DNA from: Tenrec ecaudatus
Lineage: Eukaryota > Chordata > Mammalia > Afrosoricida > Tenrecidae
DNA: 64,000 nt
Assembly (NCBI RefSeq): GCF_050624435.1
Contig: NC_134531.1
Coordinates: 257,438,812 to 257,502,811 of the forward strand
Direction of reading: 5' to 3'
Positions 34,226-47,150 of the stretch are shown in pieces; the stretch's first letter is position 1; each line of letters opens with the position of its first letter. The translations under genes were made by a program, and so were the position numbers. Below the pieces are notes generated by a model. The model saw only the letters and a program-made list of their open reading frames with translations. It searched no databases and was not told where the DNA came from.

Positions 34226-34739
34226 TATCAGTCATTTTCTCATTTTTTAAATAGAAGTTCATACCAAAAAAAATTAACTCCATGAATTAGTAGTATTAAG
34301 TGATGGGGTAAAATTTTTAATTTAGTTTCGTTTGACTCCCATATCCATGCTTATTCTATTATGCTATAATGCTGAATATAAAGATTTAAGATCAGAGAGA
34401 CCTTTTATTTTAAAGATATATAATGTATGTATAGAAAATTTTCAGATAGACTACTAATTGGAACCTGAGGTTGAGTTTAAAATACCATGGCATGGGACTG
34501 AAGGGGGGTCAAGGGAGCAATGCAGGCAGGATACACCTGAGAAGCTAGCATAGTGAGATTGCATCTCAGGTACTTCGGATATGTCCTCAGGAGAGACCAT
34601 ACCTTGAATATGGGACCCTAATACTGAGGGAAATATGACAAGGACTATATTCCTAACCTATAACAGAGGGAATCTGGAAAGCTAAGTTAGAGATAAAATC
34701 CAAGCACATTATCCTGCTTTAAATGTCATCCCCACAGAT
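34226..34739. other. Mostly unassigned, weak RTE trace
   Basis: 34535-34620 ('gagattgcatctcaggtact', 'tcggatatgtcctcaggaga') resembles the RTE C-terminal coding region in sense. Otherwise nothing. Confidence 0.4.
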
Positions 34740-35180
34740 TCTCCCCTAACAGCTATGCTGCCTTAAAATGAGCACATGGTTGATTCCGTCTCCCGGTAGA
34801 AGCAGACATTCTTTGATTATCTCCTCCCGCTGAGACACCCATCCTCCCTCATCCCTTCCCTAGTGCAGGTTATAGGTTTCCTCATCTGTGAGCTCTGGGA
34901 CTTTAGTGTGGTCACCACCCACCTTGTGATGTATGTAACTACTGAATATGCAACACTTACGGCTACCTATAAAAAACCCCAAACAGTAAATACACTCTCT
35001 CCCCTCCTCTTTCTGCCTCTCCTCTCCCACCTCCACATGGACCAGCACAAGGGGCTGAGGTGAGCATGCTACTGTACAGTGTGTCTGACTCTTTATTTTA
35101 GCCTCTCTCCTATCTCTCCTGTCTTCTATGACTTTACTATAATCATTATTCATTATCACTGTACAATTGCTCCTACAGAT
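34740..35180 (+). repeat. Possible solo LTR
   Basis: U3/R/U5-like layout: a CTATAAAAAACC TATA-like box at about 34970, a pyrimidine-rich downstream stretch to about 35030, then TCTGACTCTTTATTTTAGCC and a TCTCT-rich 3' part ending near CTCCTACA. No internal retroviral sequence, primer-binding site or second LTR follows. RTE 3'-end sequence lies directly to the right. The call rests on architecture only. Confidence 0.3.
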
Positions 35181-35187
35181 CCCCCGA

Positions 35188-35370
35188 TGTTGCCAGGGGC
35201 TGGTTACTCTGACACTTGAAAAGGGTAAAACAGAGGGTCAGAGGAAACGTGTCGACATGGTGGCTGCAACAATGGATTCTCCCACATCGACCATCGGGAG
35301 GATGGCGCGGCACCCGACAGTGTTTCCTTCTACTGTACCTGTGATCCAATGCAATGTCACCTAACCATGA
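35188..35370 (+). repeat. RTE LINE, 3' end
   Basis: 'gatgttgccaggggctggtt', 'acatggtggctgcaacaatg', 'gaggatggcgcggcacccga', then 'caatgcaatgtcacctaac'. Same terminus as 32848-33272. Confidence 0.75.
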
Positions 35371-35805
35371 GATCATCAGGTGACATAAAATAAGAAAGGT
35401 CACGTGTTGAGAGCATTTGAGGCCAAGTCATATTATGTGGCAGTGTGGGAGGTTTATATTATTCTTTCTTCAGTTCTAGGTTTGAAAAATCTTATACCAG
35501 GAAGTTTTAAAATAAATAAATATCATTTTTAAAGAAAATACGTAACCTTTCCATAATCCCACTGCTTGATTGTTGTAGTTATTTTTCCTTCCCTTCTTTC
35601 TTCTTTCTGCTATTACTTTTCTCGCTTTACTCTCCCTGTATGTCTCTCTCCCAGTAACAACAGGAACAAAGACACAAATGTTTACCTTTTATCATGAAAA
35701 GGTGCCACAAGCCAGTCCTTAACAGTAATCATAGTCAAGACCTCCTTTTACTTAACCAAAAATTTAGTTTAGTCACTGTAGTAAAGTTTCACACATATTG
35801 CATTT
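35371..35805. other. Unassigned sequence
   Basis: Pyrimidine-rich around 35585-35655. Nothing recognised. Confidence 0.5.
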
Positions 35806-36003
35806 ACTGTGTGGAATTCTGCTCTGTTTTTACAAACACTAAATCATTTATTCCTTAACACTCACTTGTGATGTAGGGATTATTACCATATTAAGTTTTA
35901 TCATTTAAAGAATGTGGCACAGGGATATTAAAGAAATTGAGTAAAATCAACTAGCAAGGAAGTAGTAGAAATGGGACTGGAAATTGAGCGATGTGATCTG
36001 AAT
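35806..36003 (-). repeat. MIR element, antisense
   Basis: 'ggcacagggatattaaagaa', 'caactagcaaggaagtagta' and 'gaaatgggactggaaattga' follow the antisense MIR (…agaggttaagtaacttgcccaaggtcac..agctagtaagtggcagagctggga). Confidence 0.6.
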
Positions 36004-36054
36004 TGGCAGCTATATGACACGGATCCTATAATTACAATAATTCTTATGTGGGCA

Positions 36055-36503
36055 ATTGTGTTAGACTAGTGAAACAAATTTAGTGACACTCATCCACTTG
36101 TTAGAGAGTTTTATATCAACAAGTAATTATGTAGTAGGAAAACATCCCATCCCTGTCCATATCAAGTCCTTAAGTATGATACTAGTCCATAAATCGCTCT
36201 TCAGACTCATGCAACCACTAGCACTAATGCAAAACAGGACTGTCACAGGGCGGTGGGGGGAAAGATTTGTGGATCCAATGATGATGGACACATCTCCAGG
36301 GCTCCCACAGGTCTCTACAGCAGGAGCCCGAACGGTTCGCCACCAGGAAGGTGAAACAGAGAGAGAGAGGGAGGTCTCCAGGACCTTCCTTGTGAGGAGA
36401 TCATGCCCACAAGGAAGCATCATCAGGCTGTGACCTCAGTGACAGGCCAGACCACCCCTACACTTCAAGTTGACATGAAATTCTGCAACTGCCACAGAAA
36501 TCA
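36055..36503 (-). repeat. Family B L1M-like 3' end, antisense
   Basis: Starts with the eroded antisense terminus ('gactagtgaaacaaattt') and ends with 'acttcaagttgacatgaaat' + 'tctgcaactgccacag', the antisense of the family's 5' edge as seen at 7-40. Contains a GA-rich run at 36356-36372. Confidence 0.65.
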
Positions 36504-37705
36504 CTTCCAACAGAACAACCACCTGCTCCTACAACGGCCCTGGGGTGGGGGGAAGGGGATGTTTCCTTTCTGTTTTGTTAACTAGATTTAAATTGTTTGA
36601 AAAACCCATGACCTGAATACTCTACTTTTATATGTCTTTACAATATTTTCATCTCATATATTTTAAAGCACGTAAGTTTAGACTGCATCATGTTATTTCA
36701 TATTAAGATAGCTCATGAGTAAAGGGGACTATTTACCAGAATAGACAAGCTTTCAACCTCTATTATCTTCAAAACTACTGAAGGCAAGAGAGCCTCTTAG
36801 GTTGTACTAATGCATTGCAGTGCTAATTAGTTGGTAATAAATGTAATAAACTCTCACAAATGTGAAGAGCAGAGAGCCAAGTTGCACTGAATTAGTTATG
36901 CTGTCTGAGCATCAATAACTTAATTCATAGTTAATTGCATACTTCAGCTTTTATTTTTGTCTACTTTTAAGGTGCTTACATGTGTTTTTAACTTTGTAAA
37001 TACTTAAAGTGTATTTTTGGTACTTTATGTCAGGCTAGCATCCTCAGCAACCATATTTTATATACATAATATAATGCCTAGGGAAGAATTACATAGCATC
37101 CTAGAATACAGTATAATTTAACACATAGTACCCTATAATAATCATGCTTACAGTACATAGTTGTATAGAGTATATATAACTGTAGTTAAATATATAAATC
37201 TTCATAATAATTTGTCATGAGGAATACATTAATTTTGTTTATTTATTTATATTTTGTACATTCTCCAGATAAATTGTTCAAAATGTGTGCAATGACTCTT
37301 GCTTCCATTTATCACAAGTTATTTTATCACTAAACTCTACACTCTGACTTACATTATGTTTCTCTGAAACATTGACTAGTCTTTTACTGTATTTTGCCCA
37401 CTGTGTGTGTGTGATTTGTTTGAACAAATACCATTTTCTTCGCTATTTCGATTTCCATGAAAATTGGTTTCTACAGTTTTCCTTCTATCTTTGACCCTGA
37501 CTTAAGTTTCTCAGGTTATCCTCTTGACACACAAATGCAGGATATATTAAATTTGACAATTTGGCTTTCTTGTTTCTACCTCTACATATTCATATTTTCC
37601 ATGACAATTTCTCCATCTGAACTGTCTTAGCTGTCACATATTTCCTTTGATTCCACCTTTGAAGTTCTCACTTACAGGACCTTTATTATCACTTGCCTAC
37701 ACTTA
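36504..37705. other. Unassigned AT-rich sequence
   Basis: No element or gene recognised. A short GT run near 37405. Confidence 0.5.
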
Positions 37706-37996
37706 AGTGGCAATAGAACCAACAAATCTGTCTTGGAAGAAGTACAACAGGAATGCTCCCAAGATGAAGAACCTTTGTCTTACATACTTTGCATAAGTGT
37801 CAGGAGAGAGCCGTTCTTGAGAAGGGCATCATGCTTGGTAAAGCAGAGGGGCAGCAAAGCAGAGGAAGTCCTCCACAGGATGGACCGGCACAATAGCCGC
37901 AACCAGGGATCCAGTATGGAACGTGTTGTGAGGATGGTGTAAGACCTGGAAGCGCTTCATTCTGTTGTGCTGCAGACTCGGGGCACCTAACAGCAG
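37706..37996 (+). repeat. RTE LINE, 3' end
   Basis: 'agaaccaacaaatctgtctt', 'ggaagaagtacaacaggaat' and 'catcatgcttggtaaagcag' give the C-terminal coding region; the terminus is 'gcacctaacagcaggg'. Fairly well preserved. Confidence 0.85.
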
Positions 37997-38551
37997 GGCA
38001 TCTTTCACATTCAGGCACCATTAACAGCGGAGTGTCCGTAGCTTTATAAAAGAAAACTTTTGATAGACGTACAAGTTATTCATTAAAAAATAATAAATCA
38101 TATATCTTCATTTAATTAATCTTTAAAGATGAACTAGAACCCTAGATCCAGCACTCATTTCATAATATATATTTCTAGGACACTCAGGAAGTTTCTGATG
38201 CTGTTCCACCTAGTCATTATCCCTCCAAAAGTAGTCTTTATTCTAATTATAAAATAGTTTTTCAGGTTTGTATTTCATATATATGGTTATATTAGTGAAA
38301 ATTATTTAACAATTGTCTCCTGTCTTAAATATGTATTGAGTACAGTTGCAATATTTGGTACTCATTAATAATTCACATTATATATACATATACCACTATA
38401 TTTCTTTATCCGCTTTATGATGGATGACCATTTGTTTACTTACTGTTTGGGAGCTTCTATGAAGAATGCTTATTATGGAGCTTTTTTACATTTTTGTGGA
38501 GTTTGGATAATGGCATCAAAGTGATATTTCCTCCAGGTACATCCCAAACAA
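37997..38551. other. Unassigned AT-rich sequence
   Basis: Nothing recognised. Confidence 0.5.
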
Positions 38552-38752
38552 AACAAACAAACTCAGAAATCATTGTCATTGCAGATGCCCGACCACAGTG
38601 ACCGTATCCAACAGGGGAGGACTGCCCTGGTGCATTTCCAGACTGTAGCTCTTTACAAGAGTAAAAAGCATAAGTTTTCTCCCTCCAAGCAGATGGTGGT
38701 TTCAACTGCTGACCCTGCATTTATCAGGCCGATGAGCAACCACTTGCTTTAT
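38552..38752 (-). repeat. AfroSINE, antisense
   Basis: 'aactcagaaatcattgtcat', 'ccagactgtagctctttaca', 'aagcagatggtggtttcaac' and 'tgctgaccctgcatttatc' follow the antisense SINE in order. Confidence 0.85.
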
Positions 38753-39377
38753 TGAAACATAAAAAAACCTAACTCCACACCATCCCCCGGCTGATTCCTA
38801 GGAAGCAGTAGTTAAACAGGCCCCTGTAGCCAGTTTCCCACACGGCACACTACGTCTCTGCTGGGTTTGGTAATAGATTGCAATGCCATAGCAAATTCAC
38901 AGACAATATTAAGAATTAAGACTGATAATTAATGATGGATTAAATTAATCAATTTAAGAGATGACAATAAATGTTTCTAATACAATTATTTTGTGCACGC
39001 ACTTCTCAGTCAAACTGGCCAGTCCTGGTCTGTCGGATTCTCAGTCTTCTAGACTGCGTTAGCAGGTGTTACAAGTTTCCTTAGCCTTGAAAATGCACAC
39101 AGGCCACCCCACTGTACAACCAGCCTCCTGCTCCATCATTCAGCTAAGTCATCCCCACGGCCCCGGAGGTCTGTCTCTGACTCGTGATCCCTGCTGTTGC
39201 CAGTTCTTCATGCAGGCATCTCTGATGGGCTCCACTCCTGGATCTTCTTTTGGCTAGTTGTGGGTTTCCCCACATTTGGCTTCTAAAAGACTCATTTCAT
39301 ATCTAGCAGAATGCCAAAACTGACTGATATCCTTATACATTAGTTCCATACACTCTATGAGTATTCCCACTCTCAGT
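38753..39377. other. Unassigned sequence
   Basis: Moderately GC-rich between 39010 and 39260 but with no recognisable element or coding motif. Confidence 0.45.
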
Positions 39378-41897
39378 TTTTTATAAAATCATTTACTGGG
39401 GGCTCAAACAATCCTTATCACAATCCATACATACATCCACTGTGTCAAGCACATATGTACATTTGTTGCCATCATCATCTTCAAAAAATTTGCCTTCTGC
39501 TTGAACCTTTAATATCTGCCGCTCATTTTCACCCTCCCTCCCCACTCCCCCCTACCTCATGAACCCTTCATCATTCATAAATTATTATTATTTGTCATAT
39601 GTTACACTTTCCTACATCTCCCCCTGCCTTTTTCTGTGCTGTCCATCCCCCAGGGAAGAGGCTATCGGGAGATTCTTGTAACCAGTTCCCCCTTTATACC
39701 CCACATTCCCTCCACCCTCCAGGCATCGCCACTCTCACCACTGGTCCTGAAGGAGTCATCTTTCCTGGATTCCCTGTGTTTCCAGTTCCTATCTGTACCA
39801 ATGTACATCCTCTGGTCTAGCCAGAGTTGTAAAGTAGAATTGGGATCATGATAGTGGGGGGGGGGGGGGAAGGAAGCATTTAAGAACTAGATGAAAGTTA
39901 TATGTTTCATGGTTGTTACCCTGCACCCTGGCTGGCTCATCTCCTCCCCACAACCCTTCAGGAAGGGGGTGTCCGGTTGTCTACCAATGGGCTTGGAGTC
40001 TGCACTCTCACTCTGCACTCACCCACAATTACAATGATATGCTTTTTTTTGTTCCTTGATACCTGATCCCTTGGACAGCTTATGGTCACACGGGCTGATG
40101 TGTTTCTTCCATGTGGCCTTTGTTGCTTCTGAACTAGATGGCCACTTGTTTATCTTCGAGCCTTTAAGACTCCAGATGCTAAATCTTTGGATCTCCTGGC
40201 ACCATGAGCTTTCTTCACCACATTTGCTTATGCACACGTTTGTCTTCATTAATCATATCAGGGAGGTGGGCACTCATTGATATGACTTTTAGTTCTTGAT
40301 ATCTGATAACTGGTCCCTTCTACAACTTATGGTCAGACAGGCTGGTGTGCTTCTTCCATGTGGGCTTTGATGTTTCTCAGCTAGATGGCTACTTGTTTAT
40401 CTTCAAGTATTTAATACCCTAGATGCCATATCTTTTGATAGCCAGGCACCCTCAGCTATCTTCACCACATTTGCTTATGCACACGTTTGTCTTCAGTGAT
40501 CATATCAGGAAGGTGGGCACACACTGATCTGATTTTTAGTTCTTTGATGTCTGATTACTGGTCCCTTCTACACCTCGTGGTCAGACAGGCTGGTGTGCTT
40601 CTTCCATGTGGGCTTTGATGCTTCTCAGCTAGATGGTCGCTTGTTTATCTTCTAGCCTTTAGTATACCAGATGCCATATCTTTTGATAGCTGGGTACCAT
40701 CAGTTTTATTCACCACATTTGCTTATGCACACATTTTTCTTCAATAACCTTGTCGGGAAGGTGTGCATCCTGGAATGCCAATTAAATAAAACAACATGCT
40801 CTTGCACTGAGTGAGTGCTTTAGTGGAATCCAAATGTCCATCTGCTGTCTTAATACTAAAGCTATAAATATATGCACATAGTTCTGTTTCCCTACATTCT
40901 TATATAAATATATTTACACATGTACATTCCAGTCTTTAAACCTCTGTAAATACTCTTTGTCACCTAGATCTTTCCTCTATTTCCTTTTACTTTCCTCTTG
41001 TCCCACTATCATGCTCAGCCTTCATTTGGGTTTCAGTAATTTCTCTTGGTTACCTTGCCCTTGCTCAATCCCTATCAGGCCTCTCACACCCTCCTTGCTA
41101 CTGATTTTGGATCACTTATTGCTCACCTGTCCCTGCGTTGGTCAGCACCACCTCCTTATCCCCGCCCCACCCCTCTCTCATATCCCCCTAGAACCATTGG
41201 TCCCATTGTTTTCTCCTCCAGACTATTCATCCAGTCTACATTATCTAGATAGAATGTAGAGATAATAATATGCACCAAAAATAAAGTCATAGTAAGATAG
41301 GCGATGAGTGAAAACACAGCGCTGACAACTAAAAAAGGAAACCAATTACCCATAGAAGAATAAATTAATTAAAAGAAAGAAAATTTTTAAAGAAAGAAAA
41401 TCCTGTAAATAGAAGAAGGTCTGATTTTTTATCTCTAGGCATGTCCTTCAGTCAGGTCCAATGGGGTACAATGCTTTGGCCCCAAAATCTGTCCTTTGTA
41501 CTCCCTCGGGGGCTCTGTGCTCTGCTCCCTTGGTTGCTCTGCCCCATGCTTTTACGGGTTTGCCTAGGTATCACAGGGCCAGTCTGGGCAAGTCCCGACC
41601 CTGAGTCTCCAGTGTTGTCCCCCTTAGTTCCCTGGGCCATCATAGTGGGATCAGCCAAATTGTCCACTCTCTCTTCCTCCCCCTTCATATGCTCCCATTT
41701 GCTCTGATCAGACATGCCCCTCTCCACTAGCTGCAGTTTCAGTGCCATCCTCTCAAGTAAATTCTTTTGGGGGTAGGGGCAGTTGTCCAAGTAGCTGGTA
41801 TGGAGGCTGAGACCTCAGGCCCCTCCACTGGCTTCCCAATCTTTGCTGGCATGCTGCATTCATCTGGCCCTGGCTTTATATCTGGTCCCTCTTTCAT
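39378..41897 (-). repeat. LINE-1 family A 3' UTR, long truncated copy with three tandem units
   Basis: Antisense copy spanning nearly the whole 2.7-kb 3' UTR of the full-length element and ending just short of its ORF2 end. Three tandem units start near 40057, 40297 and 40545, one more than in the full-length copy. No ORF2 sequence is present. Confidence 0.9.
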
Positions 41898-41907
41898 AGG
41901 ACAGGCA

Positions 41908-42125
41908 ATAGAAGAACGATAAAAGTGAATGTCAGAATAGATACTGAAACTTGCTATTAATTGCAGAGAGCTAATATATATCAGAGAAATGATGACGTCA
42001 AAGAGCTGAACAGAAAATTGCAAAGGTCATTTTGACAAGACAAAGAAAAATATTATGTTAACATGTGCAAAGACGTTAGAGTTCAAAAACCAAAGAAGGA
42101 TAACAGAAAGCATTCAAGAAAAAAA
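41908..42125 (+). repeat. RTE LINE, internal fragment
   Basis: 'gatactgaaacttgctatta', 'caaagagctgaacagaaaat', 'tgttaacatgtgcaaagacg': the linker between the endonuclease and RT domains. Directly adjoins the L1 fragment, which may have inserted into it. Confidence 0.75.
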
Positions 42126-43489
42126 TGCCAGGGTCCACCTTCCATCAGGATAAAAAGGATTAGCACTACATAGAACACAAATGGAGAATATGCCTGGTAC
42201 TGTGTTCCCAATTAGACGTAATTGATCTAGTTTCTATCTAATTCTGGGTGACCCAGGCCATGTGTTCTAGACACACATTTAGACCCTGTTTTTCCAGGCA
42301 TGTAACAACCTTCATAGGCCACTTGAGAGGGACACAATGTGGAAACACCACTAAGTGCACGGGCTGTACTTCAAACACCACTGTAGCCTTTGGACTTAAG
42401 GCTGAAAGGCATGGTGTGAGAAGAAATTGTGCAAAGACATGGAACATGTGCTTGCTGGACTTTGGCTTAGATCTCTTGTCTTGAGGATACCCAATGGATG
42501 GTGGTACAGGACTATCATATGCTTACTTCTTTAATGCTCTCCTTCCTTTATTAAGATCTGTATTAATCTGGTAGGCTTGGTTCTGCCACTGTCAATAAAT
42601 ATTAGTGAAATTTGTCTTATTGTCAACTCCTACTATTTGTGCAAATATTGTGCAGTCACTTAAAAGTTAAAATTTTACAAGTCAATAATTCATGTATTCA
42701 AGTTCTCAGACAGCTATACATAATCTCCTGTTTTCAACTATGTTTTACAATGGTATTTCAATATATAGCCATGTGCTCTCATATTGTATAGACTAAAACA
42801 TTGTCCTTGAAAAACAGATATCCTCAAAACTGGAAAGGATATGAGTATGTAAATGAAGGGGGATGCTCTCTAATATTTTCCCCAATCACCAAATAGTCTT
42901 TTGTCTGAAATCTGTTTTTTTTTATTTTGTTCTTTTAAAATCTTATCAAAAGTACAATACTCAGCTCTCTGACTTCTGATTTATACTTGGCATCAGATTC
43001 CAATACTTGGAGGATGGGAAAGAGTATAAGGGTAAACCCTACTAAGAAAAAGTGGCTCGGGTCCTTAAAAAACATCAATGCTTTGTTAATTTTATCAGGA
43101 AGTGCCTGAGTAAACAGAAATGAATTAAAAGGAAGCTGTTGCAGCATATTTGTAAAGGCTTAATACCATTCTCTATAGCCCTAAGGAAAGACTTAGTGGG
43201 ATCCTAAATACTTGCTGTATCTGAATACAGCTCCACATGACTTTCTGTCTTTTGAAAAGTGTTATTCTGGTTGAAATGGCAAAGAGAAATACTTAGAGGA
43301 TCCTCCTTTTAAAAATAATAAATCAGAAATAATACTACATCTTTGGAATGATGGCAGAGATGGGTAGCACCTTTGATATCTGAAAGATTAACTTAGTTCA
43401 ACAGTTTAACTGAATTAGTAGAATAGGTCTTAGAGAAGAGAACACACTTTTCTAAACCTAAGCTGCAAATTACAGTTGCTGTCCCAGAT
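42126..43489. other. Unassigned sequence
   Basis: No repeat, RNA gene or coding motif recognised. The short open frames have no domain features. Confidence 0.5.
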
Positions 43490-43563
43490 TTTTGTCCCTG
43501 TGGATCGAATGGCTTCTCCAAATAAAATGTATGTAAATCCTAACCTCTATGACTGTGGCTGAA
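43490..43563 (+). repeat. Old interspersed repeat fragment
   Basis: 'tgtggatcgaatggcttctc' and 'atgtatgtaaatcctaacct' resemble the mammalian 'atggattgaattgtgtcccc…atatgttgaaatcctaa' repeat, also seen at 61920. Confidence 0.35.
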
Positions 43564-43765
43564 GGAGCCCTCATGGGGAGATGATTAAAAAAGTGTCCAG
43601 CAGCTGACAGATCAGTGGTTCAAAGTCATCAGTAGTTCCTTTGGAGATAGATGTAGTAGTCTGCTTCTGTAGAGATTACAGCTGTGAAAACCCTAAGGGG
43701 AAGCTCTGCTCTGTCCCATAGGACCACTGAGAGCTGGAATGGACTTGAAAGCATTGGGTTATACC
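43564..43765 (+). repeat. AfroSINE
   Basis: 'ggagccctcatggggagatg' head, 'agatcagtggttcaaag' box-B region, 'agtctgcttctgtagagatt', tail 'gctctgctctgtcccatagg' and 'ggaatggacttgaaagcatt'. Confidence 0.9.
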
Positions 43766-44409
43766 CACAGTGGCAATCAGACTTGAGAATAGAGTTGTCT
43801 TTATTCTGTAACTGAGACAGTATTAGTGCATGGTATGTTTTAAACCATTTGAGAATAAAAGTGAAGATTAGGCAACTAAGCAAGAATAGATGGGCAAAAT
43901 GTATACTACTCCATTTGAGATCTACAGGAAGCAAGGAAGCGAAGCTGAGAAGAGATAATGTTCTTACACAAAGCCTATGAAGAAAGACAGCCATCCCCTA
44001 AAGCCAGCACTCTGAATCCAGAATTCTGCCTCCCTAACTGTGATAAAATCAATTTCATCAGAGCTGCCCAAATGCGATATTTTTGTTATAGCAAAAAATT
44101 AATTCAACTGCTAAAATGTGGTAGGAACCTGAGATAACTTTTAAAAGCCAGGTGAATGGAAAAAGTTTGTAATAAACTCCACAAAGATATTGGTATGAAT
44201 TCTAGGGCATATAAGAATATTCACTCAAAATTGAAGGTCAGATTTCTGCACCTTCACTGTCTTCAATGCAGAGGCACATGTGGTGTGCATGTTTGTGTTT
44301 TAGAACAACATAAATTAAAATTTGTATTCCATTATTATTTATTTGCTGATGTCCTAAAAACCTATACACCATGAATAAGATTCCCCCACAATAAAAGGAG
44401 ACTCTGACA
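43766..44409. other. Unassigned sequence
   Basis: Nothing recognised. 44402-44409 (CTCTGACA) is the left target-site duplication of the hAT element. Confidence 0.5.
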
Positions 44410-44768
44410 CAGTGGTTCTCAAACTTCCTAATGTTGTGACCCTTTAATACAGTTCCTTATGTTGTGGTGACCCCTAAACATAAAATTATTTTCATTGCTA
44501 CTTGATAATTGCAATTTTGCTACTGTTCTGAATCATAATGTAAGTATCTGTTATGAAAGATTATTTTAATTGTTACAAATGGAACACAATGAAAGTATAG
44601 TAATTAATCACAAAACAATATGTAATTACGTATTGTGAAATATTTACTTCTAATTACAAATAAATGAAATTTTGTCTTGAAGCATGGTGTAGCATGGGTA
44701 ACAGTCTTAATATAACAACAGTAAACTACATTGCTGCATTTTTCAGCAGTATGCATAAAAGGCCAACT

Positions 44769-46524
44769 TCAGAAAGAAGGTTGAGACAGCTTCTTCCTCA
44801 CCAGATCAGAAATTCTCGGGGCAGTCTTTGCAAGAGCACAATGAAGATCATCTTCGACAAGAAGTCTACTTCTGAATTTAGACTTGATAGCCAACAAGCT
44901 GGAAAACTCTGTTTCACAAAGAAATGTTGTTGGAAATGGAAGAAGAAGGAGCAACACAGTCTCAGACAGGAGGAGATGACTGCAAACACTAGTTGCAGAA
45001 TTTTGTAAATGGCATTTCAGAGAAATCAGTTCTCACTGCATAACTGTTCATAAGTTCAGTGAACTCCTCTTGTGAGTTCTCCGGAGCATCTTCAACTTTG
45101 TGAATGGGCTTCTGGCAAGTGCAAATGGGGTGTCAGGTAGATTTGGAAAGTATGATGACATTTCATCTGCAAGCATGTGTAAGTGTTCTTTCACAGAAAT
45201 TATCATCGTAATCCTTTTGTCTGGTTCAGTGTCATGTTTCCCAAAGAGAGCAGATAAGGTAGACAACATGCAAATTTTATTTTAATCCAATTTTTTTTTG
45301 GCCAAAGCTGTGTTCCATTTTGAATGATCAGATCTTTTCAGACAAACCAAGTTGTGTTGCATTTGGTCCTTGCATCGATAAACTTAACTCATTCTAGATG
45401 GCAAAGATGTCAACCAAGTAAGCTATTTTCTGCAGTTCACGTTTATCGCTGAAAAGTGCTTCGAACTGTGGTCTTGCTTTCTGATTAAAAAATGCTTTGA
45501 GTTCATCACGAAGCTCAAAAACACGTTTTAAAACTTTTCTTCTTGACAACCATCGCATTTCAGTGTGAAATAGCAGAACATTATTTGGCATATTCAACTC
45601 GTTGCCAAGTTGTAGACTGTTTAAAGTGCTCACCTTCACAAAATTAACAAAACTTATGATGCATTTCATTATTGTAATTCTTGTGGCAGTGTCTTCGTTG
45701 CTATTTGCCAATGAATCCTACAGTGAGTTCTGATGAGTTTTGGTGACTCATTCAGTACCAAACGTTGAAACCCAGGTCAACATCCTAGCATAGCTGGAGC
45801 ACCATCTGTGCTAACTCCACAAACCTTTCCCCAAGAGATCTTAAGCTCTTTGAGAAATGAATCAACTGTGTCAAAGACATCACATGCAGTAGTTGTTGTT
45901 TCAAGAGGTTTGCAATAAAGAACCTCATCTTTAAAATCACCATCATTAATATACCTCATCTAAACCAGTAACTGAATAATTTGCAACACCTGTAGATTCA
46001 TGAAGCTGGATGCTAAATATTGGAGGTGGATCAAGAATATCAGCAGATATGTCATCTATTATTCTGTGGACAGTGTCCTTAGATAAGGAAATTACACTCA
46101 ATTTCATAGCAAATTTGTCTCCAATCATAATTTGAACAATGTCTTTGGCCACTGGCAAAAATAAATCCTCAGAAATGGTGTGAGGTTTCCTAACTCTGGC
46201 GATTCTGAGTGCCGCCAAATATGAAGCTTCTGCTACATTTTGCTTGTGGTACTTGCCACCAGTGTCACGTCTGGCTTTCTTGAGTCCATCAGCTTTGCTT
46301 CTAAAGCAGTTGGTATCCTTGCTGGCAAAGCTTGGATGCTTGCTATCAAAATAGTGTTTTAGTTTGTTCAGCTTCCTAGATTCGGCTGTTAGAAGCTCAT
46401 AACAAATAACACATTGCAGCAGCTTCTCAATTCCTTCTGTAATTATTGAGGTAAAAACATACTGCAAGAAATCCCCACTACATTTTCTTTTCTTAACATT
46501 CTTCTCTACACAATTCATTGTCAT
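44769..46524 (-). pseudogene. hAT transposase with BED zinc finger, inactivated
   Basis: About 585 codons if read through, typical of Charlie-type transposases. N-terminal BED finger with CVIC and a following H-x5-H (46460-46330); PHTISEDLFLPVAKDI block (about 46180); catalytic-region piece IQLHESTGVA (about 46005-45975); LETTTTACDVFDTVDSFL and VSTDGAPAMLGC (45900-45780); LLFHTEMRWLSRRKVLKRVF (about 45580-45520); C-terminal hAT dimerisation region FSSLLAIKSKFRSRLLVEDD (about 44900-44840). The reading jumps between two frames at least four times. The first catalytic Asp (DEST in relatives) is His here. Related domesticated host genes (ZBED family) exist, but the frameshifts and intact transposon ends argue against domestication here. 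Confidence 0.85.
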
Positions 46525-46857
46525 GGGATGGTTTGCTAATGAAAATAATATATAACAATAGCCTTTGTAACTCAAAAGATAATACATGGCATAATTTAGT
46601 CCATACAGTTCATTAATGTTTCCTATAATTTACCATTCTCTGAGGGGTTTTTTTTGTCTTGTTTTACATACCCGTTACTATCACAAAGGGGCAGTATTCA
46701 CATCAACCACAGTTGAATATAAAAAAAACCAAACCAACTGATCAGCATCCAGATTAAATTCTCATGATGCAGATATATTTTTTGCAGTAGTTGATGATTT
46801 TATAGTAAATGATTTTACATTTACCCAGTAATTATAATCCATGAAGTGTTGTTTTAC

Positions 46858-46972
46858 CTCCAATACTGCTGCTTTCAACAAAGTACTGTTTTCAACACAG
46901 TAGCTGCTTTCAACATAGCAGCTGATTTCTACACAGTAACTGCTCTCTACACAGTAACTACTATCTATACGT
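46858..46972 (-). repeat. Subterminal imperfect tandem repeat in the hAT element
   Basis: Five to six units of about 18-21 bp around CTGCTTTCAACACAGTAG and its variants (ctttcaacaaagtactg, ctttctacacagtaact). On the minus strand they read as repeated SSYCVE. Located between the right end and the transposase start. Confidence 0.75.
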
Positions 46973-47150
46973 GTGTGAATGGTTTGCATAAGTACATTAT
47001 GCTGCCAAGACTGCCACATACACCTGTATTTATGCGAGTGTATGTGATATGGTTGGTGTGATGATGTCATCACGCTAGGTACTCATATGTGGGCATATTT
47101 GCATGTGGGCAGACCCACCTGGAGACCCATAGAGGAGTGTGGTCAGTTCC

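Noticed and set aside
40057..40790. Three evenly spaced repeats, considered as a CRISPR-like array
   Set aside because: Units are ~245 bp with no short repeat/spacer alternation, in a eukaryotic L1 3' UTR; this is a tandem duplication.
44769..46524. Domesticated ZBED-type host gene
   Set aside because: Frame changes, loss of the first catalytic Asp and intact transposon ends with target duplication show a dead transposon copy.
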